Source: Pedobacter chitinilyticus (GTDB lineage: Bacteria; Bacteroidota; Bacteroidia; Sphingobacteriales; Sphingobacteriaceae). From it: a stretch of 64,000 nt of DNA. Within the stretch, counting starts at the first letter, position 1; each line of letters starts with the position of its first letter. Of the stretch, positions 27,877-37,721 are shown one piece after another. The translations under genes were made by a program, and so were the position numbers. A model generated the notes under the pieces. The model was not told the origin of the DNA. It made no database searches and saw only the letters and a program-made list of their open reading frames with translations. The stretch lies in the NCBI RefSeq assembly GCF_003313385.1, contig NZ_QMHN01000002.1, forward strand, positions 715,004-779,003, read 5' to 3'.

Positions 27877-28680
27877 TTAAATACTTGCTGTTTTTACTTC
27901 CTGCTCTGCATCAAGCAATCCGTTTTTACGAACAATTTCTCTTGCTAAGTTTAAATAGTTGATTGCGCCTTTACTATTGGCATCGTGCATAATTACTGAT
28001 ATACCGTAGCTTGGGGCCTCACTTAAACGGGTGTTACGCTGAATAATGGTTTCAAATACCAAATCTTGGAAATGTGTTTTTACTTCTTCAACCACTTGAT
28101 TAGACAAGCGTAATCTCACATCGTACATGGTTAAAAGAATTCCTTCTATTTCCAAAGCTGGATTTAACCTGTTTTGTACAATTTTAATGGTGTTCAATAA
28201 TTTACCTAAACCTTCTAAGGCGAAATACTCACATTGTACGGGAATAATTACCGAATCGGCAGCGGTTAGGGAGTTTATGGTAATTAAACCCAATGATGGA
28301 GAACAATCGATAATGATGAAATCATATTGATCCCTTACCTTGTCCAATACCGCTTTCATTTTATACTCACGGTTGGTCAAGTTAATCATCTCGATTTCGG
28401 CACCTACTAAATCAATATGTGCTGGCAACAATTCGAGATTTGGCGTTTCCGTTTTTACAATGGCTTCTGATGGTTCAACATCATTGATAATGCATTCGTA
28501 AATGCTGTTCTTGATGTTTCTTGGGTCAAAGCCAATGCCCGAAGTAGAGTTAGCCTGTGGGTCTGCATCAACCAAAAGCGTTCTATATTCCAAAACGGCC
28601 AAACTAGCTGCTAAATTAATAGATGAAGTGGTTTTACCTACTCCTCCTTTTTGGTTTGCTAAAGCAATTATCTTACTCAT
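27877..28680 (-). CDS. parA: Chromosome-partitioning ATPase ParA (Soj)
   Basis: A 267-residue ParA/MinD-family ATPase with deviant Walker A KGGVGKTT at 11-18 and Walker A-prime TLLVDADPQANST, and the FIIIDCSPSLG Walker B. Its length marks it as the small chromosomal Soj type without an N-terminal helix-turn-helix. The Shine-Dalgarno-like AGGAG sits just before the start. It heads the parA-parB-DUF5683-dapB-lepB unit, with a 9-base gap to parB. Confidence 0.97.
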   Translation of the reverse strand: MSKIIALANQKGGVGKTTSSINLAASLAVLEYRTLLVDADPQANSTSGIGFDPRNIKNSIYECIINDVEPSEAIVKTETPNLELLPAHIDLVGAEIEMINLTNREYKMKAVLDKVRDQYDFIIIDCSPSLGLITINSLTAADSVIIPVQCEYFALEGLGKLLNTIKIVQNRLNPALEIEGILLTMYDVRLRLSNQVVEEVKTHFQDLVFETIIQRNTRLSEAPSYGISVIMHDANSKGAINYLNLAREIVRKNGLLDAEQEVKTASI

Positions 28681-28857
28681 TTATTCTCCTTGAAAACGCC
28701 ACAACTTGTAATGGCTTAATTTTAAACTAAAAATCTTGAAAAAATGCTATTTTTGTGATGTTTAGGCATTTTTTAACAATTAGCTAAGATACAAACTAAA
28801 ACTAAATATTAGTATCGGCGCTGTTTGTGTTTTACACATCTTATTAACAATTTTCCC

Positions 28858-29379
28858 ATGGTAACCATCATCGCCGGCACTAACAGAACCAATAGCAATA
28901 CGCTAAAAGTTGCTAAATATTATCAAAAAGAACTGGCTAAAAAGGGCTTACAAACCTCCTTGCTTGACTTAAAAGATCTTCCAGCAAATTTTATCGCCGA
29001 AGATTTATATGGAAAAAAATCTGAAGCCTTCGAAAAGATACAGGAAATGATGACCAATACCAGCAAATTTCTGTTCGTGATTCCCGAGTATAATGGCAGT
29101 TATCCTGGGGTATTAAAAGTACTGATTGATGCCTGTGCTTTCCCTGAAAGTTTCTATGATAAAAAGGCTTGCTTGGTAGGTATCTCCTCTGGAAAATACG
29201 GCAATATTAGAGGAATTGAGCATTTCAATGGGGTTTGCGCCTACTTGCACCTACATGTAATGCCGTTACGTTTACACATCTCCTACATCAAACAGGAGAT
29301 TAACGAAAACGACGAGCTCTTTAAAGAGGATACATTAAAGTTCACAGACCAACAGATGGATAAGTTTATTGCTTATTGA
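28858..29379 (+). CDS. NADPH-dependent FMN reductase family protein
   Basis: A 173-residue flavodoxin-fold reductase. The phosphate-binding loop of FMN is visible in TIIAGTNRTNSNTLKVA, and the family motif FVIPEYNGSYPGVLKVLIDA follows at about 78-97. Members reduce flavins, azo dyes or quinones; this one's substrate is unknown. The ATG at 28858 (MVTIIAGTNR) is chosen over an upstream one at 28825 that adds 11 residues with no family support. It is divergent from parA; a TATTTTTG that matches the -7 consensus sits at 28748-28755. Confidence 0.85.
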   Translation: MVTIIAGTNRTNSNTLKVAKYYQKELAKKGLQTSLLDLKDLPANFIAEDLYGKKSEAFEKIQEMMTNTSKFLFVIPEYNGSYPGVLKVLIDACAFPESFYDKKACLVGISSGKYGNIRGIEHFNGVCAYLHLHVMPLRLHISYIKQEINENDELFKEDTLKFTDQQMDKFIAY

Positions 29380-29510
29380 GTCGGTAAGTCAGAAAAGTAG
29401 AAAGACCGAAAGTTGGCCGAGCCATTAGCTCAGGTTAATTGTTTAATTGGTTAACTGGTTAACTGAACCTAGCTCCTAATTACTAATCCCTAGTTCCTAA
29501 CCGCTAATCC

Positions 29511-30578
29511 CTATTTCGCTAAGGCATAAACTGCAAATGAGGCCAACCAATGGTCGCCGCCGTAATTTCCTTTAAAGATCAAAGGCAAAGCATTTGCCAA
29601 GAAATGATTAGCGGTATCTTCAAAATGTTTCTTAAGTGGATGGCTTTTTGGAAGTTGAGCGGCAACTCCTTTCATACACCAAGCTCTCGTAAACGAAAGA
29701 CCAACCAAATGCACGGTTTGATAATCACTTAAATCGCTCACAATAGGCATTTCACTAATACGTTTGATGCTTCTTTCTTCGTAGAAATTATCGAACCATT
29801 TGATAAAATCATCTTTAGCCAAAACCCGTCTCATTAAATCAGCAATTTCCAAGCTCGGCGAAAAGAAATCAGCACCGTCAGGTTCCATATAAGCGGGTGT
29901 TTTTTGGTTATCGAGATAGAAATTTTTGGCTTTATCCATTAGCTGTATTTCAAAAAACTTATCGTTTACCGCTCGTGCCCAATCTATCGCAAACACCAAA
30001 GCAAAGGCGGTATTGCCGTGCACACCCGTGCGGTTCGGATAAGTTTGTTTAGGTAAATAAGCTTTCCAAAGCTCTAAAATCTGTTTGGTGAGTGGCTGTA
30101 GTGCGGCATGCCATTTTTTGGCCATTGGGTTATCCCATTCTACCAATTCCTGATCTAATTTTAGCAACCAGGCCCAACCATAAGTACGCTCAAATATCTT
30201 AGCCAGCTCGTATTTTTGAAAGTAGTCCGCCTCCGCCTGCATATTTTGTAGGGTAAACGTTTTATTAAGCTTGGCGATGATCTCTTCTTTATTTTTGAGA
30301 TTTGGATAAGTGCGCAATAAATGCACCAGCATCCAATGTCCATGTACCGAACTATGCCAATCGAAACAACCGTAAAATGCTGGATGCAATTCTGCAGGCG
30401 TCAACTTAGCATCGGCTACCGAATTAATACTATGTGCCGTTTTATTAGGATATTCCTTATCCATACAGCGGAGTGGCAACACAGACAGCTTTTCGGCAAT
30501 CTCTTTATCTAATTTAGGAACGGTTTGGGCAAACCCAAATGAAGAAAGCATCAATAAGAACAGTAATATTTTTTTCAT
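29511..30578 (-). CDS. DUF2891 family protein, exported
   Basis: A 355-residue protein with a signal peptide (KILLFLLMLSSFGFAQ) and the DUF2891 signature HPAFYGCFDWHSSVHGHW, rich in alpha-helices of alpha/alpha-barrel style. DUF2891 resembles (alpha/alpha)6 sugar-active enzymes, but activity is unproven. The intergenic stretch at 29380-29510 carries GGTTAACT direct repeats and a CTAATCCCTA-type motif. It shows no operon partner. Confidence 0.85.
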   Translation of the reverse strand: MKKILLFLLMLSSFGFAQTVPKLDKEIAEKLSVLPLRCMDKEYPNKTAHSINSVADAKLTPAELHPAFYGCFDWHSSVHGHWMLVHLLRTYPNLKNKEEIIAKLNKTFTLQNMQAEADYFQKYELAKIFERTYGWAWLLKLDQELVEWDNPMAKKWHAALQPLTKQILELWKAYLPKQTYPNRTGVHGNTAFALVFAIDWARAVNDKFFEIQLMDKAKNFYLDNQKTPAYMEPDGADFFSPSLEIADLMRRVLAKDDFIKWFDNFYEERSIKRISEMPIVSDLSDYQTVHLVGLSFTRAWCMKGVAAQLPKSHPLKKHFEDTANHFLANALPLIFKGNYGGDHWLASFAVYALAK

Positions 30579-30658
30579 ATAGTAGCTATTTTATGTTACT
30601 AAGAAATCTCTTTAGCCAATTAGCATCTTTATTCCTTGCTCCTTTATCCTTATTCCAT

Positions 30659-31111
30659 TTAAACCGTAAACCTAATCCATTTATCTCCTTCGTAGCCAAA
30701 AATAAAATGTCCTGGGTGGATCATTTCGGCAATGTCTTCGACTAATGAAACTCCTTCTAATGCTTTGTTAGTTTTATAATCATCTGCTAAAAGGCAAACC
30801 CTGTTAAATTTCACCGCAGGCCATTCTTCACTCATCAGTACGGGGGCTGTCCTCATTAAATCGCCAAGTTGCCTTCCTTGTTCATGGAAAATAATATAAA
30901 CTGCTTCCAGCGGTGAAGTCGTTAACACAGCTCCGCCTAATTCGGCAAAAGACGACAACTCAATATGGGGTTGACCTAAGGTATCTAAAAAACAAACAGG
31001 CACTTTATCCATGAACTTGATTTTATGTTCAACAATGGCCAAACGTTCCAACAATTCCTCTCGCAATTCGGCATTATTTTCAGCATTTATAAGTTCACTT
31101 AAAGAAGGCAT
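30659..31111 (-). CDS. Single-lobe periplasmic-binding-fold-like cytoplasmic protein
   Basis: A 150-residue protein with no signal peptide. Its last third (EEWPAVKFNRVCLLADDY, EDIAEMIHPGHFIFGYEG) follows the pattern W-AV--gRV ... LAE-iHP of the C-terminal lobe of BtuF/FepB-type helical-backbone metal receptors; the middle (FAELGGAVLTTSPLEAVY) fits the preceding strand-loop. Only one lobe is present, so it cannot clamp a ligand in the usual way. It may be an unrelated fold with chance likeness. It lies between DUF2891 and a divergent oligopeptide-type lipoprotein. Confidence 0.5.
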   Translation of the reverse strand: MPSLSELINAENNAELREELLERLAIVEHKIKFMDKVPVCFLDTLGQPHIELSSFAELGGAVLTTSPLEAVYIIFHEQGRQLGDLMRTAPVLMSEEWPAVKFNRVCLLADDYKTNKALEGVSLVEDIAEMIHPGHFIFGYEGDKWIRFTV

Positions 31112-31236
31112 GTTTTATGTTATTAGTTTACGAAAAAATTAACCATTAAGAATATTAAGAAAAAGTAGTTTTGTTACCTCGAAAACTTAATGTACCTTAA
31201 CTTTCTAATTGTACAAAAATAGTATTTCCCTTTTCG

Positions 31237-32868
31237 ATGCGTGCCATTAAGCTCAATATATTTTGTTTTTGCTGTATCATTCTTTTATTCTCGTGTAAAA
31301 GCGATAAAGATGGCGACAAAAAAGTATTCAATATCAATCTCGATCAAAACCTAACTTCATTAGACCCTGCTTTTGCTCGTAACCAAAATGCCGTTTGGAT
31401 GATTAACCAAATTTTTAATGGCTTGGTACAGGTGGATAAGGACTTGAACACGATTCCCTGCATTGCCAAAACCTGGCAAATCTCTAACGATGGGCTGACT
31501 TATACCTTTAATCTGCGCAATGATGTCTTTTTTCAGGACGACCCTTTGTTTAAAAATGGTAAAGGCCGAAAAGTAGTGGCTGATGATTTTGCTTATAGTT
31601 TTTACCGACTGATTGATCCGAAAGTAGCTTCTTCTGGCGGATGGATTTTTAGCGACAAGGTGAAGGACCGTAGCAGTTTCACGGCTTTAAACGACACTAC
31701 CTTTCAAATAACACTGGTAAAGCCCTTCCCTGCTTTTATGAACTTATTGACGGCTCAATATTGTTCGGTTGTTCCCAAGGAAGTGGTGGAACATTATGGA
31801 AAGGATTTCAGAAATCATCCTGTGGGCACTGGGCCTTTTAAGTTTAAATATTGGAAAGAAGATGAGGTATTGGTGCTGCTTAAAAACGAAAACTATTTTG
31901 AGAAAGATAGCAGTGGTAATCGCATGCCTTTTTTAGATGCGGTGAAGGTGACTTTTATTAACGACAAACAAAGTGCGTTTATGAATTTCCTTAAAAAGGA
32001 TCTAGATTTCTTTTATAGTGTTGATGGCAGCTACCGCGATGATATTTTAACCAAAAGTGGTCAAATGACCAGTAAATACAAAGGTGAATTTCAATTGATC
32101 AAGGGAGCTTATTTATGCACGGAATATGTAGGTATTTTGGTAGATCCAGATAAAGATATCGTTAAAAATTCGCCACTACGATTTAAAAAAGTTAGACAGG
32201 CCATTAACTACGCCATTGACCGCAAAAAACTAATCAAATACCTTCGCAACAGCATAGGCACGCCAGCCACATCGGGTTTTATTCCCAAAGGGATGCCTGG
32301 TTTTGACAGCACTAAAGTAAAAGGTTACGATTACAATCCTGCGTTAGCAGCCAAATTACTTGCCGAAGCTGGTTTTGCCAATGGCAAAAGAATGCCAGAA
32401 ATTAAATTGAGTACCTCAACTACCTACAAAGACCTGATCGAATTTATCCAAGGAGAATTGGGGAATATTGGCATTAGGGCAAAAGTTGACGTAAGTCCAA
32501 GTGCAAGCTTAAGAGACTTGATGTCGAAAAACGAGGTGGGCTTTTTCAGAGGTTCGTGGATTGCCGATTATCCAGATGGGGAGAATTACCTTTCAGTATT
32601 TTATTCTAAAAACAAAGTTCCTTTTGGGCCTAACTACACCGGATATTTCAATAAGGAATTTGACAAGCTTTTTGAGCAAAGCTATTATGAAAATGATCCG
32701 AAAAAACGTTTTGAGCTTTACCACAAAATGGATAATATGGTATTAGAAAATGCTTCGGTAGTACCTATTTTATATGACCAATCTGTAGTGATGTTACAAA
32801 ACAACATTAGTGGCTATGTGATTAATCCGCTAAGCTTAATGATTTTAAAAGGGGTGAAAAAGAAATAA
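31237..32868 (+). CDS. Family 5 extracellular solute-binding lipoprotein (oligopeptide/nickel type)
   Basis: A 543-residue binding protein with a lipoprotein signal (FCFCCIILLFSCKSD). The SBP_bac_5 pattern is clear: LDQNLTSLDPAFARNQNA, IAKTWQISNDGLTYTFNLR, the family 5 motif DDFAYSFYRL, and HPVGTGPFKFKYW. Related proteins (OppA, NikA, DppA) feed a five-gene permease, but none is present here. It may work with permease genes elsewhere, or as a lone lipoprotein. Its transcript diverges from the upstream 150-residue gene. Confidence 0.9.
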   Translation: MRAIKLNIFCFCCIILLFSCKSDKDGDKKVFNINLDQNLTSLDPAFARNQNAVWMINQIFNGLVQVDKDLNTIPCIAKTWQISNDGLTYTFNLRNDVFFQDDPLFKNGKGRKVVADDFAYSFYRLIDPKVASSGGWIFSDKVKDRSSFTALNDTTFQITLVKPFPAFMNLLTAQYCSVVPKEVVEHYGKDFRNHPVGTGPFKFKYWKEDEVLVLLKNENYFEKDSSGNRMPFLDAVKVTFINDKQSAFMNFLKKDLDFFYSVDGSYRDDILTKSGQMTSKYKGEFQLIKGAYLCTEYVGILVDPDKDIVKNSPLRFKKVRQAINYAIDRKKLIKYLRNSIGTPATSGFIPKGMPGFDSTKVKGYDYNPALAAKLLAEAGFANGKRMPEIKLSTSTTYKDLIEFIQGELGNIGIRAKVDVSPSASLRDLMSKNEVGFFRGSWIADYPDGENYLSVFYSKNKVPFGPNYTGYFNKEFDKLFEQSYYENDPKKRFELYHKMDNMVLENASVVPILYDQSVVMLQNNISGYVINPLSLMILKGVKKK

Positions 32869-32881
32869 GCAGTCTCTTTAG

Positions 32882-33100
32882 CTAACCTAATTCTTCCCGA
32901 TATTCTTGTTGTAATTCCAGCAGGCATTTTGCGCAAAGACAACCGTCATACAGTTCACTCACGTATTGTACTTCGTTAATGCTTAATTGCACCACGCTAC
33001 ACTGACATTTGGTATAGGCGTTGGCCTTACACTCAATAGCAGTCCCACATCGCTCGCAAGCAATAATTTCGTGTTTACTATGTTTTTGAATGTTGTTCAT
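32882..33100 (-). CDS. Cysteine-rich CWC-family small protein
   Basis: A 72-residue protein with eight cysteines in the order C-x2-C, C, C-x-C, C-x-C-x2-C (ACERCG, ECKAN, KCQCS, GCLCAKCLLEL). The spacing and the ending CLC-x2-CL match the Cys-rich CWC family, which probably binds zinc or an Fe-S cluster. It sits 13 bases from the stop of the lipoprotein gene, converging. Its function is not known. Confidence 0.75.
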   Translation of the reverse strand: MNNIQKHSKHEIIACERCGTAIECKANAYTKCQCSVVQLSINEVQYVSELYDGCLCAKCLLELQQEYREELG

Positions 33101-33193
33101 TAGTTCATTGATTCACTAGTTCACTTGTCGTGATGGAGAATACTAATTAACCAATGACAAATCAACCAATGAACTAAAGACAAAAGTACGGAC

Positions 33194-33229
33194 AAAAAAT
33201 AAGGTTCTGAACTTTCGTCCAAAACCTTA
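33194..33229 (-). terminator. Rho-independent terminator after nrdA
   Basis: On the minus strand TAAGGTT and AACCTTA arms enclose a 16-base loop and run into TTTTTT. It lies about 100 bases past the nrdA stop, beyond a dispersed palindrome. Confidence 0.6.
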
Positions 33230-33245
33230 CTTTGTTTTTATATTT

Positions 33246-33318
33246 TGTCATTCCGAGGAACGAGGAATCTATTTTTTGTAGCACAACTTACAGATTCTTC
33301 ACTTTGTTCAGAATGACA
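33246..33318. repeat. Dispersed palindrome (TGTCATTCCGAGG ... TCAGAATGACA)
   Basis: The classic GTCATTCCGAGGAACGAGGA left end with AATCT pairs with AGATTCTTC and TGTTCAGAATGACA on the right. It lies in the nrdA transcript end. Confidence 0.8.
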
Positions 33319-33327
33319 ACTAGCGGA

Positions 33328-35712
33328 TTACCCCGAACAGCTAATGCAACCTTCTTCCATTGAACAAACTGGTCCGTCTACAATTTCCTCTGCAACTTGA
33401 TCTTGAGGAATATTTGCAGGAATTACAGCTTCAATTGCTTTACCACCTTGGTTTTCTACCGTAAACTTAACTGCTTGAGAAGCCGCTTGTGTACGTAGGT
33501 AGTACATACCCGTTTTCAATCCTTTTTTCCAAGCATAGAAGTGCATTGAAGTTAGTTTTGAAGTATTTGGTGCATTGATAAATAAGTTTAATGATTGAGA
33601 TTGGCAAATATATGCGCCTCTATCAGCAGACATATCAATGATGTTCTTCATCTTAATTTCCCAAACTGTTTTGTACAGTTCTTTGATATAATCAGGAATT
33701 TCTGCAATGTCTTGAATAGAACCGTTAGCTAAGATAATTCTATCTTTCATTTGAGGGCTCCACAAACCTAAAGCCACTAAGTCTTTCAATAAGTGTTTGT
33801 TTACCACGATAAACTCACCACTTAATACCCGACGGGTATAGATATTTGAAGTGTATGGCTCAAAACACTCGTTGTTTCCTAAGATTTGAGAGGTTGAAGC
33901 GGTTGGCATTGGTGCTACCAATAATGAATTGTATACACCTGTTTTTACCACACGTTTGCGTAAGGCATCCCAATCCCAACGGTTGCTATCTGGTGTAACG
34001 TTCCATAAGTCGAACTGGAATTTCCCTTTAGATAGTGGAGAACCTTTGAAAGTTTTATATGGACCATGTTTCACCGCCAAATCAGCCGAAGCAGTCATTG
34101 CAGCAAAATAGATGGTTTCAAAAATGTCTTTGTTCAATTGTTTAGCGGCATCGCTTTCGAAAGGATAACGCATTAAGATAAAGGCATCAGCCAAACCTTG
34201 TACGCCTAAACCAATTGGACGGTGACGGAGGTTTGAGTTTTCGGCCTCTTTTACTGGATAGTAATTATGATCGATGATTTTATTCAAGTTCAAAGCAGCC
34301 TGATAAGTTACCTCGTATAATTTTTGATGATCAAACTCACCATTGATTACGAAACGAGGCAATGCCAATGATGCCAAATTACATACCGCTACTTCATCTT
34401 TAGAGGTATACTCGATAATCTCGGTACACAAGTTAGAAGACTTGATAGTTCCTAAGTTTTGTTGGTTCGATTTGCTGTTTGCAGCATCTTTATACAACAA
34501 ATAAGGGGTTCCAGTTTCAATTTGAGAATCTAAAATAGCGAACCAAAGTTCTTGTGCTTTTACTACTTTACGAGCTCTTCCTTCTTGCTCATATTTAACA
34601 TATAGCTTGTTGAATTCTTCGCTATGGCAATCTGCTAAACCAGGAGCCTCATCTGGAGAGAACAAGCTCCAATCACCATTCTCTTCTACACGTTGCATGA
34701 ATAAATCAGAAATCCAAAGTGCATAGAACAAGTCACGAGCACGCATTTCCTCTTTACCATGGTTTTTACGCAAATCCAAGAATTCGAAAACATCAGCATG
34801 CCAAGGCTCTAAATAAATAGCAAAGGCGCCTTTACGTTTACCACCACCTTGATCTACATAACGAGCGGTATCATTAAAAACACGTAACATTGGCACAATA
34901 CCGTTACTTGTACCGTTAGTTCCGCCAATATAAGCTCCAGTTGCACGGATATTGTGGATGCTTAGACCAATACCACCTGCGCTTTGAGAAATTTTAGCAG
35001 TTTGCTTTAAAGTATCATAAATACCTTCAATGCTATCGTCTTGCATGGTTAACAAGAAACATGACGACATTTGAGGCTTTGGTGTAGCTGCATTGAATAA
35101 AGTTGGCGTAGCGTGTGTAAACCAACGCTCGCTCATTAAGTTATAAGTAGCAATAGCGCTTTCGATATCTTCTTTGTGGATACCGATAGCCACACGCATA
35201 AACAAGTGCTGAGGACGCTCAACAATTTGTCCATTAACTTTTAAAAGGTATGATTTTTCTAATGTTTTGAAACCGAAATAATCAAAGCCGAAATCTCTGT
35301 CGTAAATAATAGTACTGTCCAAAATTTCTGCATTATCTTGGATTACTTTCCATACGTCATCAGCAATTAAAGCTGAATCTTTTCCTGTTTTGGGATCAAT
35401 GTAGTTGAACAACAACTCCATTGTTTTAGAAAACGATTTTAACGTGTTTTTGTGCAAGTTAGAAACAGCAATACGTGAAGCTAACAAAGCATAGTCAGGA
35501 TGTTTAGTGGTTAAAGACGCTGCTGTTTCAGCTGCTAAGTTATCCAATTCAGAAGTGGTTACCCCATCGTACAAGCCTTCGATCACTTTTCTAGCTACAT
35601 CAATTGGATCTACCAGTTCAGCATTAAAACCATAGCACAGCTTCTCTATCCTAGCTGTAATCTTGTCAAATTTCACCGCTTCACTGCGGCCGTCTCTTTT
35701 TATTACAAACAT
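33328..35712 (-). CDS. nrdA: Ribonucleoside-diphosphate reductase alpha subunit (class Ia)
   Basis: NrdA makes deoxynucleotides for DNA synthesis. At 794 residues it has an N-terminal ATP cone ([21 protein letters not shown]) for allosteric control. The active-site cysteines are Cys218 (SSCFLLTMQ), Cys429 in NLCTE (427-431) and Cys444, equivalent to E. coli Cys225, 439 and 462. The C-terminal [10 protein letters not shown] provides the swinging thiol pair. It is downstream of nrdB on the same strand with a 123-base gap. Its ATG gives the usual N-terminus (MFVIKRDG). Confidence 0.97.
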   Translation of the reverse strand: MFVIKRDGRSEAVKFDKITARIEKLCYGFNAELVDPIDVARKVIEGLYDGVTTSELDNLAAETAASLTTKHPDYALLASRIAVSNLHKNTLKSFSKTMELLFNYIDPKTGKDSALIADDVWKVIQDNAEILDSTIIYDRDFGFDYFGFKTLEKSYLLKVNGQIVERPQHLFMRVAIGIHKEDIESAIATYNLMSERWFTHATPTLFNAATPKPQMSSCFLLTMQDDSIEGIYDTLKQTAKISQSAGGIGLSIHNIRATGAYIGGTNGTSNGIVPMLRVFNDTARYVDQGGGKRKGAFAIYLEPWHADVFEFLDLRKNHGKEEMRARDLFYALWISDLFMQRVEENGDWSLFSPDEAPGLADCHSEEFNKLYVKYEQEGRARKVVKAQELWFAILDSQIETGTPYLLYKDAANSKSNQQNLGTIKSSNLCTEIIEYTSKDEVAVCNLASLALPRFVINGEFDHQKLYEVTYQAALNLNKIIDHNYYPVKEAENSNLRHRPIGLGVQGLADAFILMRYPFESDAAKQLNKDIFETIYFAAMTASADLAVKHGPYKTFKGSPLSKGKFQFDLWNVTPDSNRWDWDALRKRVVKTGVYNSLLVAPMPTASTSQILGNNECFEPYTSNIYTRRVLSGEFIVVNKHLLKDLVALGLWSPQMKDRIILANGSIQDIAEIPDYIKELYKTVWEIKMKNIIDMSADRGAYICQSQSLNLFINAPNTSKLTSMHFYAWKKGLKTGMYYLRTQAASQAVKFTVENQGGKAIEAVIPANIPQDQVAEEIVDGPVCSMEEGCISCSG

Positions 35713-35835
35713 CCTTACTAAATTTTATGGTGCATATCTACATAGCGGCACCTGGTTTCAAAAATTTTATTAGTATTAAGATGAGATGTGAGTATAGAGC
35801 GTAATACTTTACACCTCGATCATCTTTTTTAATGG

Positions 35836-36807
35836 TTAAAAATCCTCGTCTAATGAGAAAGCTTGCGCTTTATCTTCTGAGGCAGTTAATACACCACTTT
35901 TTTGGTAATCGCCTACGCGTTTCTCAAAGAAGTTGGTTTTTCCTTGCAATGAAATCATTTCCATGAAATCAAAAGGATTGGTGGCATTATAAATCTTGGT
36001 ATAGCCTAATTCTCCTAACCATCTATCCGCAACAAATTCAATATATTGTTTCATCAAGTCTGCATTCATACCAATTAGTTTAACCGGAAGTGCATCAGTA
36101 ATGAAATCTTTTTCAATTTCTACAGCATCTTTAATGATGGTGTGTACTTGTTCTTGGCTAAGTTTATTTTGCAACATGCTGTACAATAGACATGCGAATT
36201 CACAGTGTGAACCTTCATCTCTAGAGATCAACTCGTTACTGAAAGTTAAACCTGGCATTAAACCACGTTTCTTTAACCAAAAGATAGAGCAGAAACTACC
36301 GCTAAAGAAAATACCTTCAACCGCGGCAAAAGCCACTAGTCTCTCCGCAAAAGTTCCATTATCTATCCAACGTAATGCCCACTCAGCTTTTTTCTTCACT
36401 GCAGGCACCGTGTCTATCGCATGGAAAAGTCTGTCTTTCTCTTCTGGATCTTTTACGTAAGTGTCAATCAGTAAAGCGTAGGTTTCAGAATGGATATTTT
36501 CCATCATGATTTGGAAACCATAGTAACAACGTGCTTCTGGAATTTGAACCTCACTCATAAAGTTAACCGCAAGGTTTTCGTTCACGATACCATCGCTGGC
36601 CGCAAAGAAAGCCAAAATATGAGAAATGAAATGACGCTCTCCGCTATTCAAATTCTCCCAATGCTTGATGTCGTCAGACAAATCAATTTCTTCCGCCGTC
36701 CAAAAGCTCGCTTCTGATTTTTTGTACATTTCCCAAATAGCAGGATACTTAATTGGCAATAGCACAAAACGGTCCTTGTTTTCCTTTAATAATAATTCTT
36801 CTTCCAT
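35836..36807 (-). CDS. nrdB: Ribonucleoside-diphosphate reductase beta subunit (class Ia)
   Basis: NrdB holds the diiron centre and radical of class Ia reductase. Iron ligands are visible at Asp72 (SDGIVNEN), Glu103 and His106, with the radical Tyr110 in [11 protein letters not shown], matching the eukaryotic-like spacing D-31-E-3-H-4-Y. The length is 323 residues. The gene precedes nrdA. The 378-base leader contains TATATTTG (minus strand, 37002-37009), a perfect -7 box, but its TTTG lies 24 bases up, a little far for the -33 box. Confidence 0.96.
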   Translation of the reverse strand: MEEELLLKENKDRFVLLPIKYPAIWEMYKKSEASFWTAEEIDLSDDIKHWENLNSGERHFISHILAFFAASDGIVNENLAVNFMSEVQIPEARCYYGFQIMMENIHSETYALLIDTYVKDPEEKDRLFHAIDTVPAVKKKAEWALRWIDNGTFAERLVAFAAVEGIFFSGSFCSIFWLKKRGLMPGLTFSNELISRDEGSHCEFACLLYSMLQNKLSQEQVHTIIKDAVEIEKDFITDALPVKLIGMNADLMKQYIEFVADRWLGELGYTKIYNATNPFDFMEMISLQGKTNFFEKRVGDYQKSGVLTASEDKAQAFSLDEDF

Positions 36808-37185
36808 AAACTCTCTTTTTACGTTGTTAGAAAATGTTTAGCAGCAGCATAAATGATATTCTTTAACAGTGAAACCGCCTAACAAACCGTACTTAGTTTA
36901 CATAATTAAAAAAGTTGAGATTATCTGCTTTTTCAAACGAACTAAATAGCAATCAGTTATAACAATAATTGGGGTGCTTTCTATTAAAGAACTTCGTATA
37001 ACAAATATAAAAGTTAGGGCTTTTTTTGGGCTACAAAGTTGTTAACATGTATCTGATTTTGTGGGGATTTCCGATCAAAATTCTGTCATAAACAGGGAAG
37101 AAAAAAGCTAATTATTTCTTTTTAAGCACTTATGAAATAAAAACGAGTGTTAATAATTTTAAAATGAGTCTAAATTCTAGCACTT
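36808..37185. other. Intergenic region upstream of nrdB
   Basis: This 378-base A/T-rich stretch lies between nrdB and the RlpA-like gene. I see the possible -7 box at 37002-37009 and no convincing NrdR box, RNA gene or open frame. It may hold the nrd leader and regulatory sites. Confidence 0.5.
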
Positions 37186-37575
37186 TTACTCTTGCACGTA
37201 GGAGATTTCCACACGGGCGTAACCCAACCTGTAAATCCCTATTTCCTTGGCCGCAGCCACTGAAATATCCAAGGCAAACTTCTTACTGAAAGGACCTCTA
37301 TCGTTTACCCTCACCTGTACAGTTTTGCCAGTATGCAGGTTGCGTACAGTAATTAAAGTACCAAAAGGTAAAGTGCGATGGGCTGCCGTAAATTTCTTGG
37401 CTCGATAGCGTTCACCACTGGTGGTTTTACGCCCTTCAAACTTTTTGGCGTAGTATGTAGTGAAAATGATTTTCTTAATGGTATCGGGAGCTTTAGATAC
37501 GATGTCCTGCGCCCGGGCAGTAAAAACAAACAGGCATAAGCACAGTAATAATCTAACAGGTTTACAATATCTCAT
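37186..37575 (-). CDS. RlpA-like double-psi beta-barrel exported protein
   Basis: A 129-residue protein with a signal peptide (LLLCLCLFVFTARA-Q). The double-psi barrel motifs match RlpA: TTYYAKKFEGRKTTSGERY, AAHRTLPFGTLITV and VNDRGPF with a catalytic-type Asp. RlpA homologues cleave naked glycan strands at the septum (in Pseudomonas) or are inert, so cell-wall action is likely but unproven. It has no C-terminal SPOR domain. A good promoter is at 37619-37649 and a small hairpin (CCTCTTT...AAAGAGG) lies near its start site. Confidence 0.88.
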   Translation of the reverse strand: MRYCKPVRLLLCLCLFVFTARAQDIVSKAPDTIKKIIFTTYYAKKFEGRKTTSGERYRAKKFTAAHRTLPFGTLITVRNLHTGKTVQVRVNDRGPFSKKFALDISVAAAKEIGIYRLGYARVEISYVQE

Positions 37576-37618
37576 TAATACTCTATTTAGATTGCGGCCT
37601 CTTTTTAAAGAGGGGTAG

Positions 37619-37649
37619 CAAATATAGTAAAACGCTTAATTTATAAAAA
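37619..37649 (-). promoter_or_regulatory. Bacteroidota promoter for the RlpA-like gene
   Basis: Minus strand: TTTT (37649-37646), a 19-base spacer, then TATATTTG (37626-37619), a full match to the -7 TAnnTTTG box. The start codon lies 44 bases further. Confidence 0.6.
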
Positions 37650-37671
37650 GATAGACACTCTATATAAAACA

Positions 37672-37701
37672 AAAGCCCCTTCAGTAACCTGAAGGGGCTT
37701 T
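37672..37701 (-). terminator. Rho-independent terminator after rplI
   Basis: Thirteen-base perfect arms AAAGCCCCTTCAG and CTGAAGGGGCTTT around a 4-base loop end the rpsF-rpsR-rplI transcript. On the minus strand a short T run (TTTTG) follows. Confidence 0.9.
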
Positions 37702-37721
37702 GTATTTTGTATAAGCTAAAA

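Noticed and set aside
26968..28680. parS site near parA-parB
   Set aside because: No TGTTTCACGTGAAACA-like sequence was found in this window by eye.
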